Assembly: GCF_000003815.2 (NCBI RefSeq) | Contig: NC_049980.1 | Coordinates: forward strand, 4,761,386 to 4,814,453 | From: Branchiostoma floridae | Lineage: Eukaryota > Chordata > Leptocardii > Amphioxiformes > Branchiostomatidae | DNA: 53,068 nucleotides | Direction of reading: 5' to 3' | Shown here: one piece after another, positions 24,109-42,845 of the stretch | Numbering within the stretch: position 1 is the first letter of the stretch | Layout: each line of letters opens with the position of its first letter | Notes under the pieces: generated by a model | What the model saw: the letters and a program-made list of their open reading frames with translations, nothing else | Told to the model about the DNA's origin: nothing | Database searches by the model: none | Position numbers and translations under genes: made by a program

Positions 24109-26297
24109 TCAGAAACATTTTTGATTGACCCTATACAATGGCGTCATGCATATCTAAAATACCAGTTGGGCTTCACCATCTTATATCAATCACCTTGAGT
24201 TTTCAAAAATACATATTTTGCAACAAATAATAGCAAAAGATAATAGAAATAGACTTAAGATATTCATTTAAACGTTTTTTGGTAAACAAAATACCAGGTA
24301 ATTACGCATTCTACGTATAATGAGCTAGATATTCTTGATCTGGTCATATGGTCTACAATCTTTGATTTTGAACGATGACATCTTCAAATTAGAATACTTT
24401 ATGCATACTTAATTATCAAAGATATTCTACATGACACAAGAATTTATTCATGTTAGAAAGTTGCAGTAATATAGTAATTTAACGTCAAGAGTTGGTTGTT
24501 AGGACTTTCGTTGTTAGGAAATTATTTTTGTGTCGCCATGGCAACGTTTGTTGACTCATTTTTTACGAAAATCGCTAATCACCATCTTTAATTTTGACCA
24601 ATGACGTCAACAAATTTGAAAAAAAAAAGAAATTCATAACATTTGATTTTATTCATGTAAGGAAATGGCATTAATATAGTATTAAACGTGAAAAAAATCA
24701 TTGTTAGAACTCATTAATAATAAATGATTTTCGCAAAAAAATGCCTGGCAAACGGCTGCCATCTGGCAACAGAAAAATACGAATTTTAATTGTTGCCATG
24801 GAATGGAATGGAAAAAATAATTAACAAAACCACCAGGCAGTGCCTCAAGGACCTGGGAACACTAGATTAAGTGAAGATACACGGTATAATTATCAATATC
24901 AAAGTTTGTCAGATTTTATAACATGATATTTCAATTTGGTTAACCACACAATTAGAAAAATAAACCGTTCAAGTTCACCCACTCTCTCGGTCTTCTTTAG
25001 CTAAACATAGATGCGTGATTTTCCCAACGTGTGACGTCGGCACTGGGTCAAAGTTCGAAAGAAGTCGGTATCGCATCCCGTCCCGGTTTAGAGAAGTTTG
25101 GTGCGGCCTGATAATACGAGAGTAATACCTTCTTATTCACGTATTGTGACAAAGTAGTTTACATTAGAAAGATTTAGCGGGCTGTATTAATAGTATAACT
25201 TATAGCACACGTCAAATGTTTATTACTTTTAGCCCAATAGAGGATATAGTACCAGCATATTGATGATCCCTGAATTCTCGCCCTCGGGAAATCCATCAGA
25301 ATCCTACTATAACCGTTCTTAAAACTACTAATTCATTAATCGTTGACAACACTATAAACGCCCCAGGCGCCAGCTCCCGCTATTCTTTTTAACGTACTGT
25401 TTCCAATACTTTTGATTACAGACGTAAGCAAAATTATTGACCAGGATTAGATAGGATCGACAATGCTATCAAAGATTTATGATGCAAAGCTGATATGCTG
25501 TCGTATTGTTTGGGTACATAATTGCTTCTTCGTTATTATATTCATTAGATTTACACAGCGTAATGACAATATGTCTAACTTTTTACAACAATTATATGTG
25601 TACATTGTTGTTGGCTGTCTGACTGTTATGCATTTCATAAAGGTCTTTCAGCATTTTTTTGCAAATACTGGTAAGCTACGATTTTACAAAAGTGTCATAT
25701 CTGAATTCTTGATGAAACATTTTCAGGGTGTTTTTGGCGAACGATCCGTTCTTGTAGAGGTAAATTCATATTCAGTAGGAATAGAAAGAGGTCAATATAA
25801 AAAACCGTCTAGTATCCACGAGTTATCATGTAAGTGTTGTTAAATGAATGCAGTGGCAAATAAAACTTGTTGTATTAGCCAGTGTCACTACGAGACCGGA
25901 TAAAACAGATTATTTTAAACAGTTGCCACAATTTCTCCGAGCTTTCACCGTTTAGAAGATCACAAAAAGACCACATTTCTACTAAGATTACAAAACGTGT
26001 ACCTTGTAGGTTATTAGAAATTATTGTACCACTCGATATTCACCCTGGAAAGTTTCAGACTCTTGGACGTTAAGTTGTAGTCAACTGTCCATTATGCTTA
26101 TCGAAAAGAGCTAGTACATACATTGCAACTGTTACAAATGTTAAGCAATCAAGTTCTTCTACGTTTATTACTGAGACCATTTAAGCTAAACCGGTTTAAG
26201 ATCACTTTCTCTTTCACTCTTGTTTATTATCTGACGTTTCTTTGTCAATCCTTTTAGAATCAGAAGAGGTGACGAAGAATTTATCGGATATAGGAGA
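24109..26297. other. 3' flank of sulfatase A, duplicated downstream of gene C
   Basis: AT-rich. An AATAAA occurs at about 24958. Blocks such as TCCCGGTTTA-AGAAGTTTGG, CCTTCTTATTCACGTAT and AGATCACAAAAAGAC recur in order at 36650-37320, showing that the duplicated unit extends well past the gene. A 126-codon frame at 25463-25843 has no motif and is not conserved in the other copy. Confidence 0.6.
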
Positions 26298-26439
26298 ATT
26301 CTTTATACACTACCAGTAACTGCTTCCTTTGCTTCTGTTTCGATTTCTACGAGGATCGGTGGTCTTAGTATAGTAGAAATCGGACAGGCCAGGTAGACAG
26401 ACCTGTTAGACAGCCCAGCTCTTTCATCAAACCCCAGCT

Positions 26440-26835
26440 TGTGCACTGGTCGCGCACTGTGTACACACACCAGCGTCTGTACTTCTCGCACACTACTAAC
26501 ACACCAGCATCTGCACTGCTCGCGCACTGTTTACACCAGCGTGTACACTGCTCGCACAACACACAACAGCGTGTGCACTGCTCGCACACTACTTACAACA
26601 GCGTGTGCACTGCTCGTGCACAACACACACCAGTGCGTACACTAGTACCGTTCGCTCACTGCGTACACCAGCTTGCGCACCGCTCGCTCACCTCTCACGA
26701 CCAGCGTGTGCACTGCTCGCGCACTACATACACCAGCGTGTGCAATGCTCACGCACTGCATACACCAGCGTCTGCAATGCTCTCTCACTGCTTACACCAG
26801 CGTGTGCACTGCTCACACACCGCGTACACACGCGT
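26440..26835 (+). repeat. 32-bp minisatellite, about 12 copies
   Basis: The unit is of the form CACCAGCGTGTGCACTGCTC followed by a variable 12 bases ending TA; successive starts at 26731, 26763 and 26795 give a period of 32. Because 32 is not a multiple of 3, the peptide pattern cycles through all three frames, giving long spurious frames. It sits between the 3' flank of A and the promoter copy of B, at a duplication junction. Confidence 0.9.
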
Positions 26836-26855
26836 CGCTCTGGTCTTTCATTTCC

Positions 26856-27206
26856 ACTGGTCCTTTAGATTGTTTAGATACATGTAATGGTACAAAATGT
26901 GTTCAGCTCTTGACTGGTACCTAAAGGATTTTACAGGTACCGTACAAGTACAAGGTTTAGGTACACATCCCTACAACTAAATGCAGCACAAACGTAACAC
27001 AATCTGACAATGGATTCCAAATGTACACATGCGTGAACTGTTTGCCTAACATTTGTGTATCATTGAGCGACATATAAGGGGATGTGACCCCCCTCCAATG
27101 AGCTCAGACACAACTCATCACGTTTCAATGACCGAACGGTTAAATAAACCCTACGTATGATTGCACTCAGTTATTAACGTTCAAAGCAATCACGCCAGTG
27201 ATCAAA
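26856..27206 (+). promoter_or_regulatory. Copy of the sulfatase A upstream block in front of fragment B
   Basis: Matches 16893-17071 at both ends, with about 170 additional bases between about 26920 and 27105. If the promoter in A works, this copy may also be active. Confidence 0.5.
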
Positions 27207-27413
27207 ATGGTACGTCTTGTATGGATCGCTTTCCTGTCTGTGACCCTAACGTTATCCCTCGGAAACGATCGGCCCAACTTCGTCTTCTTTGTGGCCGACG
27301 ACTTGGGAATCGGCGATGTCAGTTCTGACTGGTTCACATTGCACCGCAGCAAGAAGTGTCGCTGCTTATATACAGATGCGGTCACAAACGCAATGTATTT
27401 ACATATAAAATAA
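27207..27413 (+). pseudogene. Sulfatase fragment B: exon 1 copy truncated before its splice donor
   Basis: Bases 27207-27320 match exon 1 of gene A from the start codon through [14 protein letters not shown], then the similarity ends abruptly. The remaining GC-F-GNDTIR coding bases and the GT donor are missing. The frame continues for 31 unrelated codons to a stop at 27413, giving a 68-residue frame with a signal peptide but no catalytic core. It is a partial gene duplicate, with no downstream exons of its own before gene C starts. It could be silent, or give a short secreted peptide. Confidence 0.75.
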
Positions 27414-28013
27414 TCGTTTTGCACAATTACAATACGATCCCAAATGTAAGTGAAGAAAGGAGCGACCAAAATTGCAAAACCGCCTAATGAATAATCATGG
27501 GAATTTTATGCTTGTGGCATGTGTACGTTAGTCAATGATAAACATCACTATGCATAGATCATGTAAATGCGTAAGTCATTTGCATAAAATTTACAAAAGC
27601 TCTAAATATTTCATGGAGGTATGAGGTCGCCGGACTGTAGTTTGTGAATATGAGCGTATTTCTATTGATCTTATTACTGATGTTAGTTGTAATATTGCAT
27701 AATGAAAAACTTAGCAAGTTGTGTCAAGGACACTCACCACACACAGCAGACCTTTTTTTCATTGACAGAAGTACCCTTCAAACATTCATCGTGTTAAACA
27801 ACCATTATAAATACAGCCGGGCCTTAGTATAAAAGGCGAATACCAAAAACACAGTAACAACAGCAAATGTACAATTTAATACATATAAACATGACTCCGT
27901 CGCCGTGGCAATGCATTTTCTTTGCCACACTTTTTTTACATCAGTTGGTCAATCTGGGACGAGAGGGGGGTGGCTTGTAAGGCCCGCCTTTTCTAACACC
28001 TGTATCCTCTATA
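27414..28013. other. Spacer between fragment B and an inverted-repeat element, no gene seen
   Basis: No supported frame. Around 27612-27645 a CATGGAGGTATGAGGTCGCC block is shared with the - strand of 15825-15860, so it is a dispersed repeat end. Confidence 0.5.
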
Positions 28014-28372
28014 AATATGACGTAATATGACGTCAGTATAATATCAAGTGATTGTATTGACTGGGCTCATGACAAAATGGTATTCCCATTAAACGCAATT
28101 TCAAGGTATGCTACATAAATGTAACAGCAAGTGTACAAAACAGAGTAATAATGTCTGCTACGAATACTTTTTTTCAATAACAACATCAATGATGTCAAAA
28201 GACGGCATAGAATGACGGCATACATGTTTAAGTTACCAGTTTAACAGTATTATTCTGTTATCTGCACTTGCTGTTACATTTTTGCAGCGTACCTTGAAGT
28301 TTTCTGGGAATACCCCTTTCACGGTTTCAGCCAATAGAGTCAAATTGGTGACGTCATAATTACGTCATATTA
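28014..28372. mobile_element. Fold-back element of about 360 bp upstream of sulfatase C
   Basis: Inner arms 28080-28152 and 28245-28313 are inverted copies (GTATTCCCATTAAACGCAAT side against its reverse counterpart; TGTAACAGCAAGTG is identical). Outer parts with AATATGACGTAAT and ATGACGTCA also pair across the ends. Several TGACGTCA-like palindromes lie in the outer arms. Non-autonomous; family not recognised. Confidence 0.75.
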
Positions 28373-28843
28373 TGTCATCGTTGCGTCAAATTTCTTTAAG
28401 TCGTTAGATATTATCTATACATCATTCTCTGAAAATTTGGTGGCCATATGATAATTTGATTTAGAGTTAGAGGAGTCAGAAGGGACGGTCCTCAAAAGAC
28501 CAAAAAAGCCCAGTTTGAATAGGGTAAAGTTACCAGTTTGGTCCGCCATCTTGGATCCACCTGCTTGGATAAAAAACAAACAAGGGCAGATGACATCGTA
28601 AATAGACTCACAACGCTCATTTGAACTTTGTTTGGTTAAAAAATTATAGATGGTTACGATTTTCAAGGTTTCTGCCTACTGAACTACTGAGCTTCCCGAT
28701 GCAACTGCAACAAAACTAGTTGTACTGTGACACAATCTGGTCACTTGAGTCGAAATAGGGACGTGTCTTACAAATCGTTTATAATTACATGACCCAATTT
28801 ACCTACCACGTGAGGGATTAAGATAACACGCAAATTAGCCATC

Positions 28844-36345
<7,502 letters not shown>

Positions 36346-36446
36346 TCATGAACATTTTTTATTAACACCTTTAAAGGACGTCATGCATATCTATTATGCA
36401 TGTTATAGTTGGGCTCCACCATCTTATGTCTATATCTTGAATTTTC

Positions 36447-36546
36447 NNNNNNNNNNNNNNNNNNNNNNNNNNNNNNNNNNNNNNNNNNNNNNNNNNNNNN
36501 NNNNNNNNNNNNNNNNNNNNNNNNNNNNNNNNNNNNNNNNNNNNNN
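36447..36546. other. Assembly gap (100 N)
   Basis: Exactly 100 N, the usual placeholder for a gap of unknown size, about 100 bases after the stop codon of gene C. The 3' end of gene C cannot be judged. Confidence 0.99.
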
Positions 36547-37770
36547 ATAGCATGATTTACGCATATTTAATTATAAAAGATATTTAAGATAAAATAAGAT
36601 TTTATCATTGAAAGAAAATAGCAGTAATATAGCATTTTCGTCAGGGGTCGGTATCTCATCACGTCCCGGTTTAAAGAAGTTTGGTATGGCCTGAGTAATG
36701 CCTTCTTATTCACGTATATTGTGACATAAGTAGTTTGCATTGGAAAGATGTATCGGGTTGTGTTATTAGTATAACTTCTCGCACACATCAAATGTTTAAT
36801 ACTTTTAGCTCAATAAAGGTATCGTGCTAGCGTATAGATGATCCATGACTTTTTCCCCCAGGAAATCCGACTATAACGGTCTTAATACTACTAATCCATT
36901 AATCGTTAAAAGTATATATAGTACACTATATGCTCCAGGCGTCAACCTCGTCCAAGTAACGTACTGTTTCCCAATACTTTTGATTACAGCCGTAAGCGAA
37001 ATTATTGAACAGGATTAGATAGGATTGACGATGGAATCACAGATTTGCGATGTAAAGCGGATATGCTGTCGTATTGTCAGACTTGAGCTGCATGTCTGAA
37101 TAAAGTTTTAAAAAAATTGACCATGCATCTACAGATGCGTAGGGTGGCGCCCATCTCCACTTCGAAGTCCTTGGGCCACATTTTGTGCAAGTCACTACAG
37201 CAGGGGGCTGGTCCGCTGGTAGTGATGTGTGTTTAACTTCCATACTCTTCAAACAGATTATTTTAAACAGTTACCACAATTTTACAAAGCTTTTACCATT
37301 TAGGAGATCACAAAAAGACAAGATTTCTACTAAAATCTCAAGACACAATACTAAATATGCAGAACGTGGGACACGTAAACATTGGTTGTAGGTTATTAGA
37401 AATTAGTGCTATGTACTTCATAACAGTATATACTTTGAATGGACCTGGAAATACGGTATTTAGGGTTTGTCTTCTATGTCACGGACAGCGAAAGCTCTTA
37501 TGTTTGATTCCAATGCATGTGCAGGTTTCCAAACTTTGTACCCATTGCGAATGCGATGGTCGAGCAATAAAGTTTATCTATGCCCATTGAGTTTATCCGA
37601 GAAAAAACTGGTTCAAAATCACTTCCCCTTTTACTCTCTCATAATATATCGTCCTTTAATGGTGGTTTACATTTTGTTCATCATTGCCTGACGTATGTCA
37701 AAATACCAGACAGAGATTGATCATTCATTATCTACAAGCGTCAATTCTTTTAGAAACGGAAGTGGTGACG
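36547..37770. other. 3' flank of sulfatase C, duplicate of the flank of gene A
   Basis: Colinear with about 25055-26290 (shared TTACAGCCGTAAGC, TTGAACAGGATTAGATAGGA and AGGAGATCACAAAAAGACA-type blocks). It has a private insertion at about 37080-37250. No supported frame. Confidence 0.6.
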
Positions 37771-38179
37771 AAGAATCAACCATACATGACAAGTTCCAGT
37801 TTCCAGACAAAGGTCAGAAACAGGGTTAATTGTGTTATATGAGTCGTGCGCGTGGTCGAGCAATATGTCAATGTCATCTATCCTGAGTGTATTAATTTGT
37901 CCCTTTGTCGTTTGATTGATTAACCTACTTAATTATATCCATCTGCCAACTTGGTGTCATGGTAGTTCTTTTCTTTTACGTCAGCATCCAGGCAAAATGA
38001 TATGAAGAATGAGCTGATCAATGGGTAAACGCTTTTAGGTTTTAAGATCCCACATATGAAGTTCAATATTTGTTAAGTAGCAGCGTATGTGTAGGTTTTG
38101 CTTATAAAGATATTGTTGGCCAAGTTCTTGAAGCCTATGCGATAGAGATCTGTCTAATTTAAATATACTGTAAGTTGCT

Positions 38180-38300
38180 CGGTGCCCTGGCGGAGTGTGT
38201 AGACTGCTCGCCTTGCATTCTTTAGGTCCCAAGTTCGATCACGGGCCAACTAATACCGAAGTCGACAGGGTCTCACACTATTTTGTCGGGGTTAGACTTT
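38180..38300 (+). repeat. tRNA-derived SINE fragment
   Basis: GGTGCCCTGGCGGAGTGTG and GGTCCCAAGTTCGATCAC stand at A- and B-box spacing. The surrounding 37771-38680 shows no other feature. Confidence 0.55.
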
Positions 38301-38804
38301 AAACATTAGTACATTGATATGTTTTTTTGCTTAGCACTAAGCATTCCGAAACGGCAGTTAAACATATAAGAAATCTGAACATACACACCGCTACAAGTTG
38401 ACTAGCCCGCCAACGTAGCGATTGCAAAAATAATTGTGTGACCCAGAGCTACTTTGTAGAGTCTTTGTTTAGGGTTAAAACGTTCAAGAATGTCAGGCCA
38501 TATTTTCAAGTCCGACCAGTTTTATGTGGTTCAGCGTAGAATACATTTCAGTCACGCGTTTGCTATAATTGAACTGAAGTGTACTTCGTGTAAAGACTTG
38601 AACGAGTGGAGGGCATCAGTATGTCTGACAAATGCAGGATGATGCTCTTGAGAGTCCTCGAATCGTGTCCTTCATCGATTTAACACTGTGCGAAAGGGTG
38701 TCATTTCCGGACGTTTCTATGTTTGTATACATCCGGATCGGGACCGTTTCTGGATATATCCGGACAATATCCGGACGAAATCTGACATGACTCCCCTGCG
38801 TTTT

Positions 38805-39165
38805 CGGATAATTTCAGAAGTCCGGAACGGGACCATTTAATTCCTGCCTCATATCCGGATTTCCAGTAATGGAACGTTTTCGGACTCTTTGGAGACAAAA
38901 CACGTTCCGAACATTTCGTATATATCCGGATAATTTCAGGAGTCCGGAACGGGACCAAATAATTACGTCTCATATCCGGACTTCCAGTAATGGAACGTTT
39001 TCGGACTCTTTGGATACAAATCACGTTCCGAATATTTCGTATAAATCCGGATAATTTCAGGAGTCAAGAATGGGACCATATAATCATGTCGCATATCCGG
39101 ATTCCAAGTAATGGAACATTCTAGGACTCTTTGGAGACAAAACACGTTCCGAATATTTCATAATC
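38805..39165 (+). repeat. Left subterminal tandem repeat, about 121 bp x 3
   Basis: Units begin at the CGGATAATTTCAG motif at 38805, 38927 and 39048. Each carries GTCCGGAACGGGACC (mutated in the third), a CATATCCGGA and an ACACGTTCCGAA-type motif. Short frames within are by-products of the repeat. Confidence 0.85.
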
Positions 39166-39921
39166 TCTGAGCGCGTTCGGGGCTATTACGCCCCGGAAAG
39201 GTTGCATACACTTAAGATATACTGAAACATCATAGAAACAATACAACACATTATTTCAGAATATCCAGTAACTTTACGATCATGCTAAATACCTAATATT
39301 TAACGTTTCCTGTCCGTTTTAACCCCGAAAATGCTATCTCGGTAAGGCTACATTTTGTGAAAGCTTTTCAAAGACTTTCCTGTATAAATCAGATGACACA
39401 AGTATCACAACAAATACATTATGTGGAGGAACAGATCATGTTAACGTCAAGGGGCAAATCAATATGCATTTGTCTCTTAGTCTTACCAAGGAAGTTTTAG
39501 CTCACTACAACCTCATTGGTCTTCACAAAAAGTGAAGCTCGAATGAAGCCAAAGTTAAACAGTTCACTGTCAGATCCAATAATATCAAGCCCAAGTCAAT
39601 AACATCATAACAAAACTGATCAGTTTAAATGTACAATATCAAATGTACAGTATCCGACACAAGTCTAACGTTATATACCATACAATCAATATTCGTAGGA
39701 TAAAAATGTCATTACGAAATCAGTACGACAGTCCATTCTCAAGTCCTCTATAAGTCCGTATCGTGTTGACTGTGGAATCATCGTCCGGGGCGCCCTCTTC
39801 TGCGTCTTTGTGTTAGTGGACGATCATTGGCGACGGAAGATGCTCTGGCAAGACCCCGCAATATCGACGGCACGTTTCGAGGACAGTCCGCTCCATTGCA
39901 TAGTCCAGGCACCGTCCGTCT

Positions 39922-41213
39922 TCAGAGAAGAAACAGTTCTGACAGGATACAACTAGTCTCCAAGCAGACCCAACGGTGCCTTAGAGATACGTAGTATCAA
40001 AGCTGCCAAAGGAGTATAGCCGGCCAAAGGGAGATAGCCGGCTAAGGGAGTCAAACGGGCACCGGAGTACCCATATAGTACCTTGCCAGCTTTTAAACTA
40101 TTTCTAAGGCACAGTAGGGTCTACTTGGAGACTAGATGCAACGGCACCGGGCACAGACTGTCGTAAGTGTTACCAGGAGGTAGGCCTCGGTCGTCGGCAT
40201 GGCAGGACAGGCGATTGGGAAACAGGGCTCAGCGGCTGGAATGGAAAAAAAACGGCTAGTAACTGCCCCGAACCCATGAACGGTACATGTAAAATTATTC
40301 AAACAACACGGCCATAAAAATCACAGCAGGACAAGACGGGGACAAAGGCAGGAATCTGGAGTCGGCTATCATCAAAGGGCGCGGGCCACACAGATGGCAC
40401 AGATAAGGACCCCCAAACAACGAATGGAATTTTATATGCACACAATCACATTGGTCCTAGTGAGGAGATTGCAGTTTCTCCTTGGTTCTATAAAACATTT
40501 AGCCAGCCAAAACAACAGGACAGGAAAGTTTAGAAGCAGCCGTTACGGCACTTACAGCACAAAATAATATGAGAATTTAACTAACTATGGAACGGGCAAT
40601 TTATAAACAAGCCGGGGATGACAAGCGGGGGTTCCAGCTGAAAGAGAAGTGATCTACCATACAACAATCTTTACAAAGAGATCACACTACTAATTATTAA
40701 ATACACAAAACACTAGGAAGGGATAACAGACATTGCTGACAGACATATACGGAACTAAGAACGGTAACTGTTATGTATATACAATCTATGTACTAGAGAG
40801 CTACACTTCTCACTTCTTGGTCCGGTAGCGGCTAGCGGCAGCTGCAACTGAGATTCAAATCTAGTTTCAAACCTAACTGCTGTCACCAGCTGGTCTACTA
40901 TTGGTCTATTCAAGTCATGTGACTTCCTAATATAGTCTTGTTACCTAAGGACTCCTCCACATGGTTCCAAGCAAGTTAGTGTCATCCATCATGCCTGTTT
41001 CACAGAAACACATGGCATTGTGCATTATTTTTGTGAATAAATGCATCATGTACTTACCACTTTCAAAGTTGTACACAGCAGCAAACGCTGTGGCGCGGTG
41101 TAGGCTGTTATCTGCAACGACTGCCCCAGTAGGCGCACCGTCGACATGCCAACGTACTGGTCTGCTCGGCACTTTGTACAGCTTGCATAACCGCTTTACG
41201 AGTAAAGTTGCCT
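39922..41213 (-). pseudogene. Gene fragment carried in antisense by the CACTA-like element
   Basis: A - strand frame from about 41213 to 41058 includes PSRPVRWHVDGAPTGAVVAD and FAAVYNFES and ends at a consensus GTAAGT donor in phase 1. At 40235 a polypyrimidine tract with CAG opens a phase-1 frame starting AAEPCFPIACPAMPTTEAY, and it is Cys-rich near its end (CARCRC). The nested MITE interrupts it at 40135; beyond the MITE one frame stops at 39922. Another frame (39950-39813) reads SCQNCFFSEDGRCLDYAMER with five Cys. The matching phases suggest a real two-exon gene piece, but there is no start codon and no family is recognised. It could be a captured host gene or a remnant of a transposon gene. 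Confidence 0.35.
39953..40135. mobile_element. 183-bp MITE nested in the CACTA-like element
   Basis: Arms start CTAGTCTCCAAGCAGACCC and, on the other strand, CTAGTCTCCAAGTAGACCC; GTGCCTTAGA and AAGCTG also pair. Flanks ATACAA and ATGCAA form a possible 6-bp target duplication with one mismatch; a TA or CTAG duplication is the alternative. It interrupts a - strand exon-like frame. Confidence 0.8.
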
Positions 41214-41220
41214 CGTGACA

Positions 41221-41806
41221 TTATCCGGATATGGACCATTCCCACACAGCAACGCTGGTATTCAATATCATGAGTGACTTTTTGTCAAGATATTGTCCGG
41301 ATATGGACCTATCCCAAACTGCACCGCTGGTGTGGAGCGTCTTGACTGAACTTTTTTCAAGATATTGTCCGGATATGGACCTAACCCAAACTGCACCCCT
41401 GGTGTGGAGTGTTTTGACTGAACTTTGTTCAAGATATTGTCCGGATATGGACCTATCCCAAACTGCACCGCTGGGGTGGAGTGTTTTGACTGAACTTTGT
41501 TCAAGATATTGTCCGGATATGGACCTATCCCAAACTGCACCGCTGGGGTGGAGTGTTTTGACTGAACTTTGTTCAAGATATTGTCCGGATATGGACCTAT
41601 CCCAAACTGCACCGCTGGGGTGGAGTGTTTTGACTGAACTTTGTTCAAGATATTGTCCGGATATGGACCTATCCCAAACTGCACCGCTGGGGTGGAGTGT
41701 TTTGACTGAACTTTGTTCAAGATATTGTCCGGATATGAACCTATCCCAAACTGCACCGCTGGGGTGGAGTGTTTTGAGTGAATGTTGTTCTTGATATTGT
41801 CCGGAT
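41221..41806 (+). repeat. 72-bp minisatellite, about 8 copies, inside the CACTA-like element
   Basis: TATTGTCCGGATATGGACCT recurs at 41291, 41363, 41435 and on, a strict 72-base period. The inner copies are almost identical, so recent homogenisation is likely. Since 72 is a multiple of 3, frames stay open on both strands (187 codons +, 162 codons -), with the + frame repeating YCPDMDLSQTAPLGWSVLTE. Each unit carries one TCCGGA, so it multiplies the subterminal motif. Coding use is doubtful. Confidence 0.93.
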
Positions 41807-41829
41807 ATGCAAAAATACTTGACTCATAA

Positions 41830-42813
41830 TTGTTACCATCGCAAAGATTGCTTTCTGTGTCATTTGATTGTAAATGTCGATGTCAGTATATTTGCACATG
41901 TATATGGAAGCTTAAGCTTCAATTACCAGAAAATTAAAGAGTAAACATACATTGACATCGAGCATACTCGTTGTAGAATAAAAACACATATTCAGAAGCA
42001 AAAACGTTAATGACATGTATTTGCCAAGATAGGAAACCTTTTTAAGGATACCCAACAACACAATCTCAGATTCATGTATGACAAGAAAAGTAATTTGTTA
42101 ACCATTAAGTTGTCCGAAAACTGATCTCTGGAATGTTTCTGTTTTGGACATCTGTCGTAAATGGAACGGAATATGAATTCGGAAGGAGCGAAAATTTCGG
42201 CAAAAAAAATGCAGTCTTATTTGTTCAGATGCGCAATAAAACAATCACCGATTCACAATTCACGTATAGAATACCTTTATCGGTAACGGTCAGAATATGC
42301 TAACTCCGAATCTGTCCTAAAACTAATCCATGGAATATCTGTCGCGGATATGTCTCGTAGATGGAAAGAAAAGAAAATACATGTAGTATGAATTCGAAAA
42401 CATGAAACGTCCCTGACACGTATTCGGAAGAACGGGAAATTCTATCCGTCCGGGCATGTGCCAAAACATTTCATGACTCATGATATTCTGAGACCTAATG
42501 AATTGAAAATGTTATCTGACAATGGCCCAGAAATAATGCACATTATGCTTCGTGCAAACTCCTAATTTGTCCGGGTATTCCTTATCGAAATATATGGACC
42601 TTGGATATGTAAAGAATGTAGAACATATCACGTATTCGGAGGCAAGAAACGTCAATGGCGCGTATCTTGAAAAACAGGAAAGTCTTATTTGTCCGGATAC
42701 ATAACAAGACAATTCCTGACTCATGATATTTCCAGATATGGGAAATATTGAACATCGTGCCCGGACACAATCCGAATATTTAGCATGTCCAAAAATATGT
42801 CAATTCCGACTTT
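41830..42813. repeat. Right subterminal region with degenerate repeats
   Basis: Loosely repeated blocks (GACTCATGATATT, TATGAATTCGGAA/CGAAA, GTCCGAAAACTGAT, CTTATTTGTCCGGATA) recur at roughly 100-200 base intervals. Several TCCGG motifs; no frame above 70 codons makes sense. Confidence 0.5.
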
Positions 42814-42845
42814 GTCCGGAAATCACACCCTTTCGCACAGTGTAA

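Larger units (their letters stand above)
38684..42842. mobile_element. 4159-bp CACTA/EnSpm-like DNA transposon, apparently non-autonomous
   Basis: Termini are inverted repeats of 29 bases with one mismatch, starting CACTGTGCGAAAGGGTGT and ending TTTCCGGAC, at 38684-38712 and 42814-42842. TAA at 38681-38683 and 42843-42845 is the target duplication. A CACTG start, a 3-bp duplication and dense subterminal motifs are features of the CACTA (CMC) superfamily; PIF/Harbinger also makes 3-bp TWA duplications and is the alternative. About 11 TCCGGA motifs lie in the first 430 bases and more than a dozen in the last 1.6 kb, a layout expected for transposase-binding repeats. No transposase domain is recognisable, so it probably depends on a relative elsewhere. 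Inside are gene-like exons in antisense, a minisatellite and a nested MITE. Confidence 0.85.

Noticed and set aside
25463-25843. 126-codon + frame downstream of sulfatase A
   Set aside because: The duplicated flank of gene C does not preserve it.
26441-26887. 148-codon + frame with repeated HQRVHCSH-like peptides
   Set aside because: It follows a 32-bp minisatellite; all frames show the same peptide in turn, and there is no conserved start, motif or splice context.
38684-42842. CRISPR-like array reading of the regular TCCGGA repeats
   Set aside because: Units are tandem without unique spacers of constant length, in eukaryotic DNA bounded by transposon termini.
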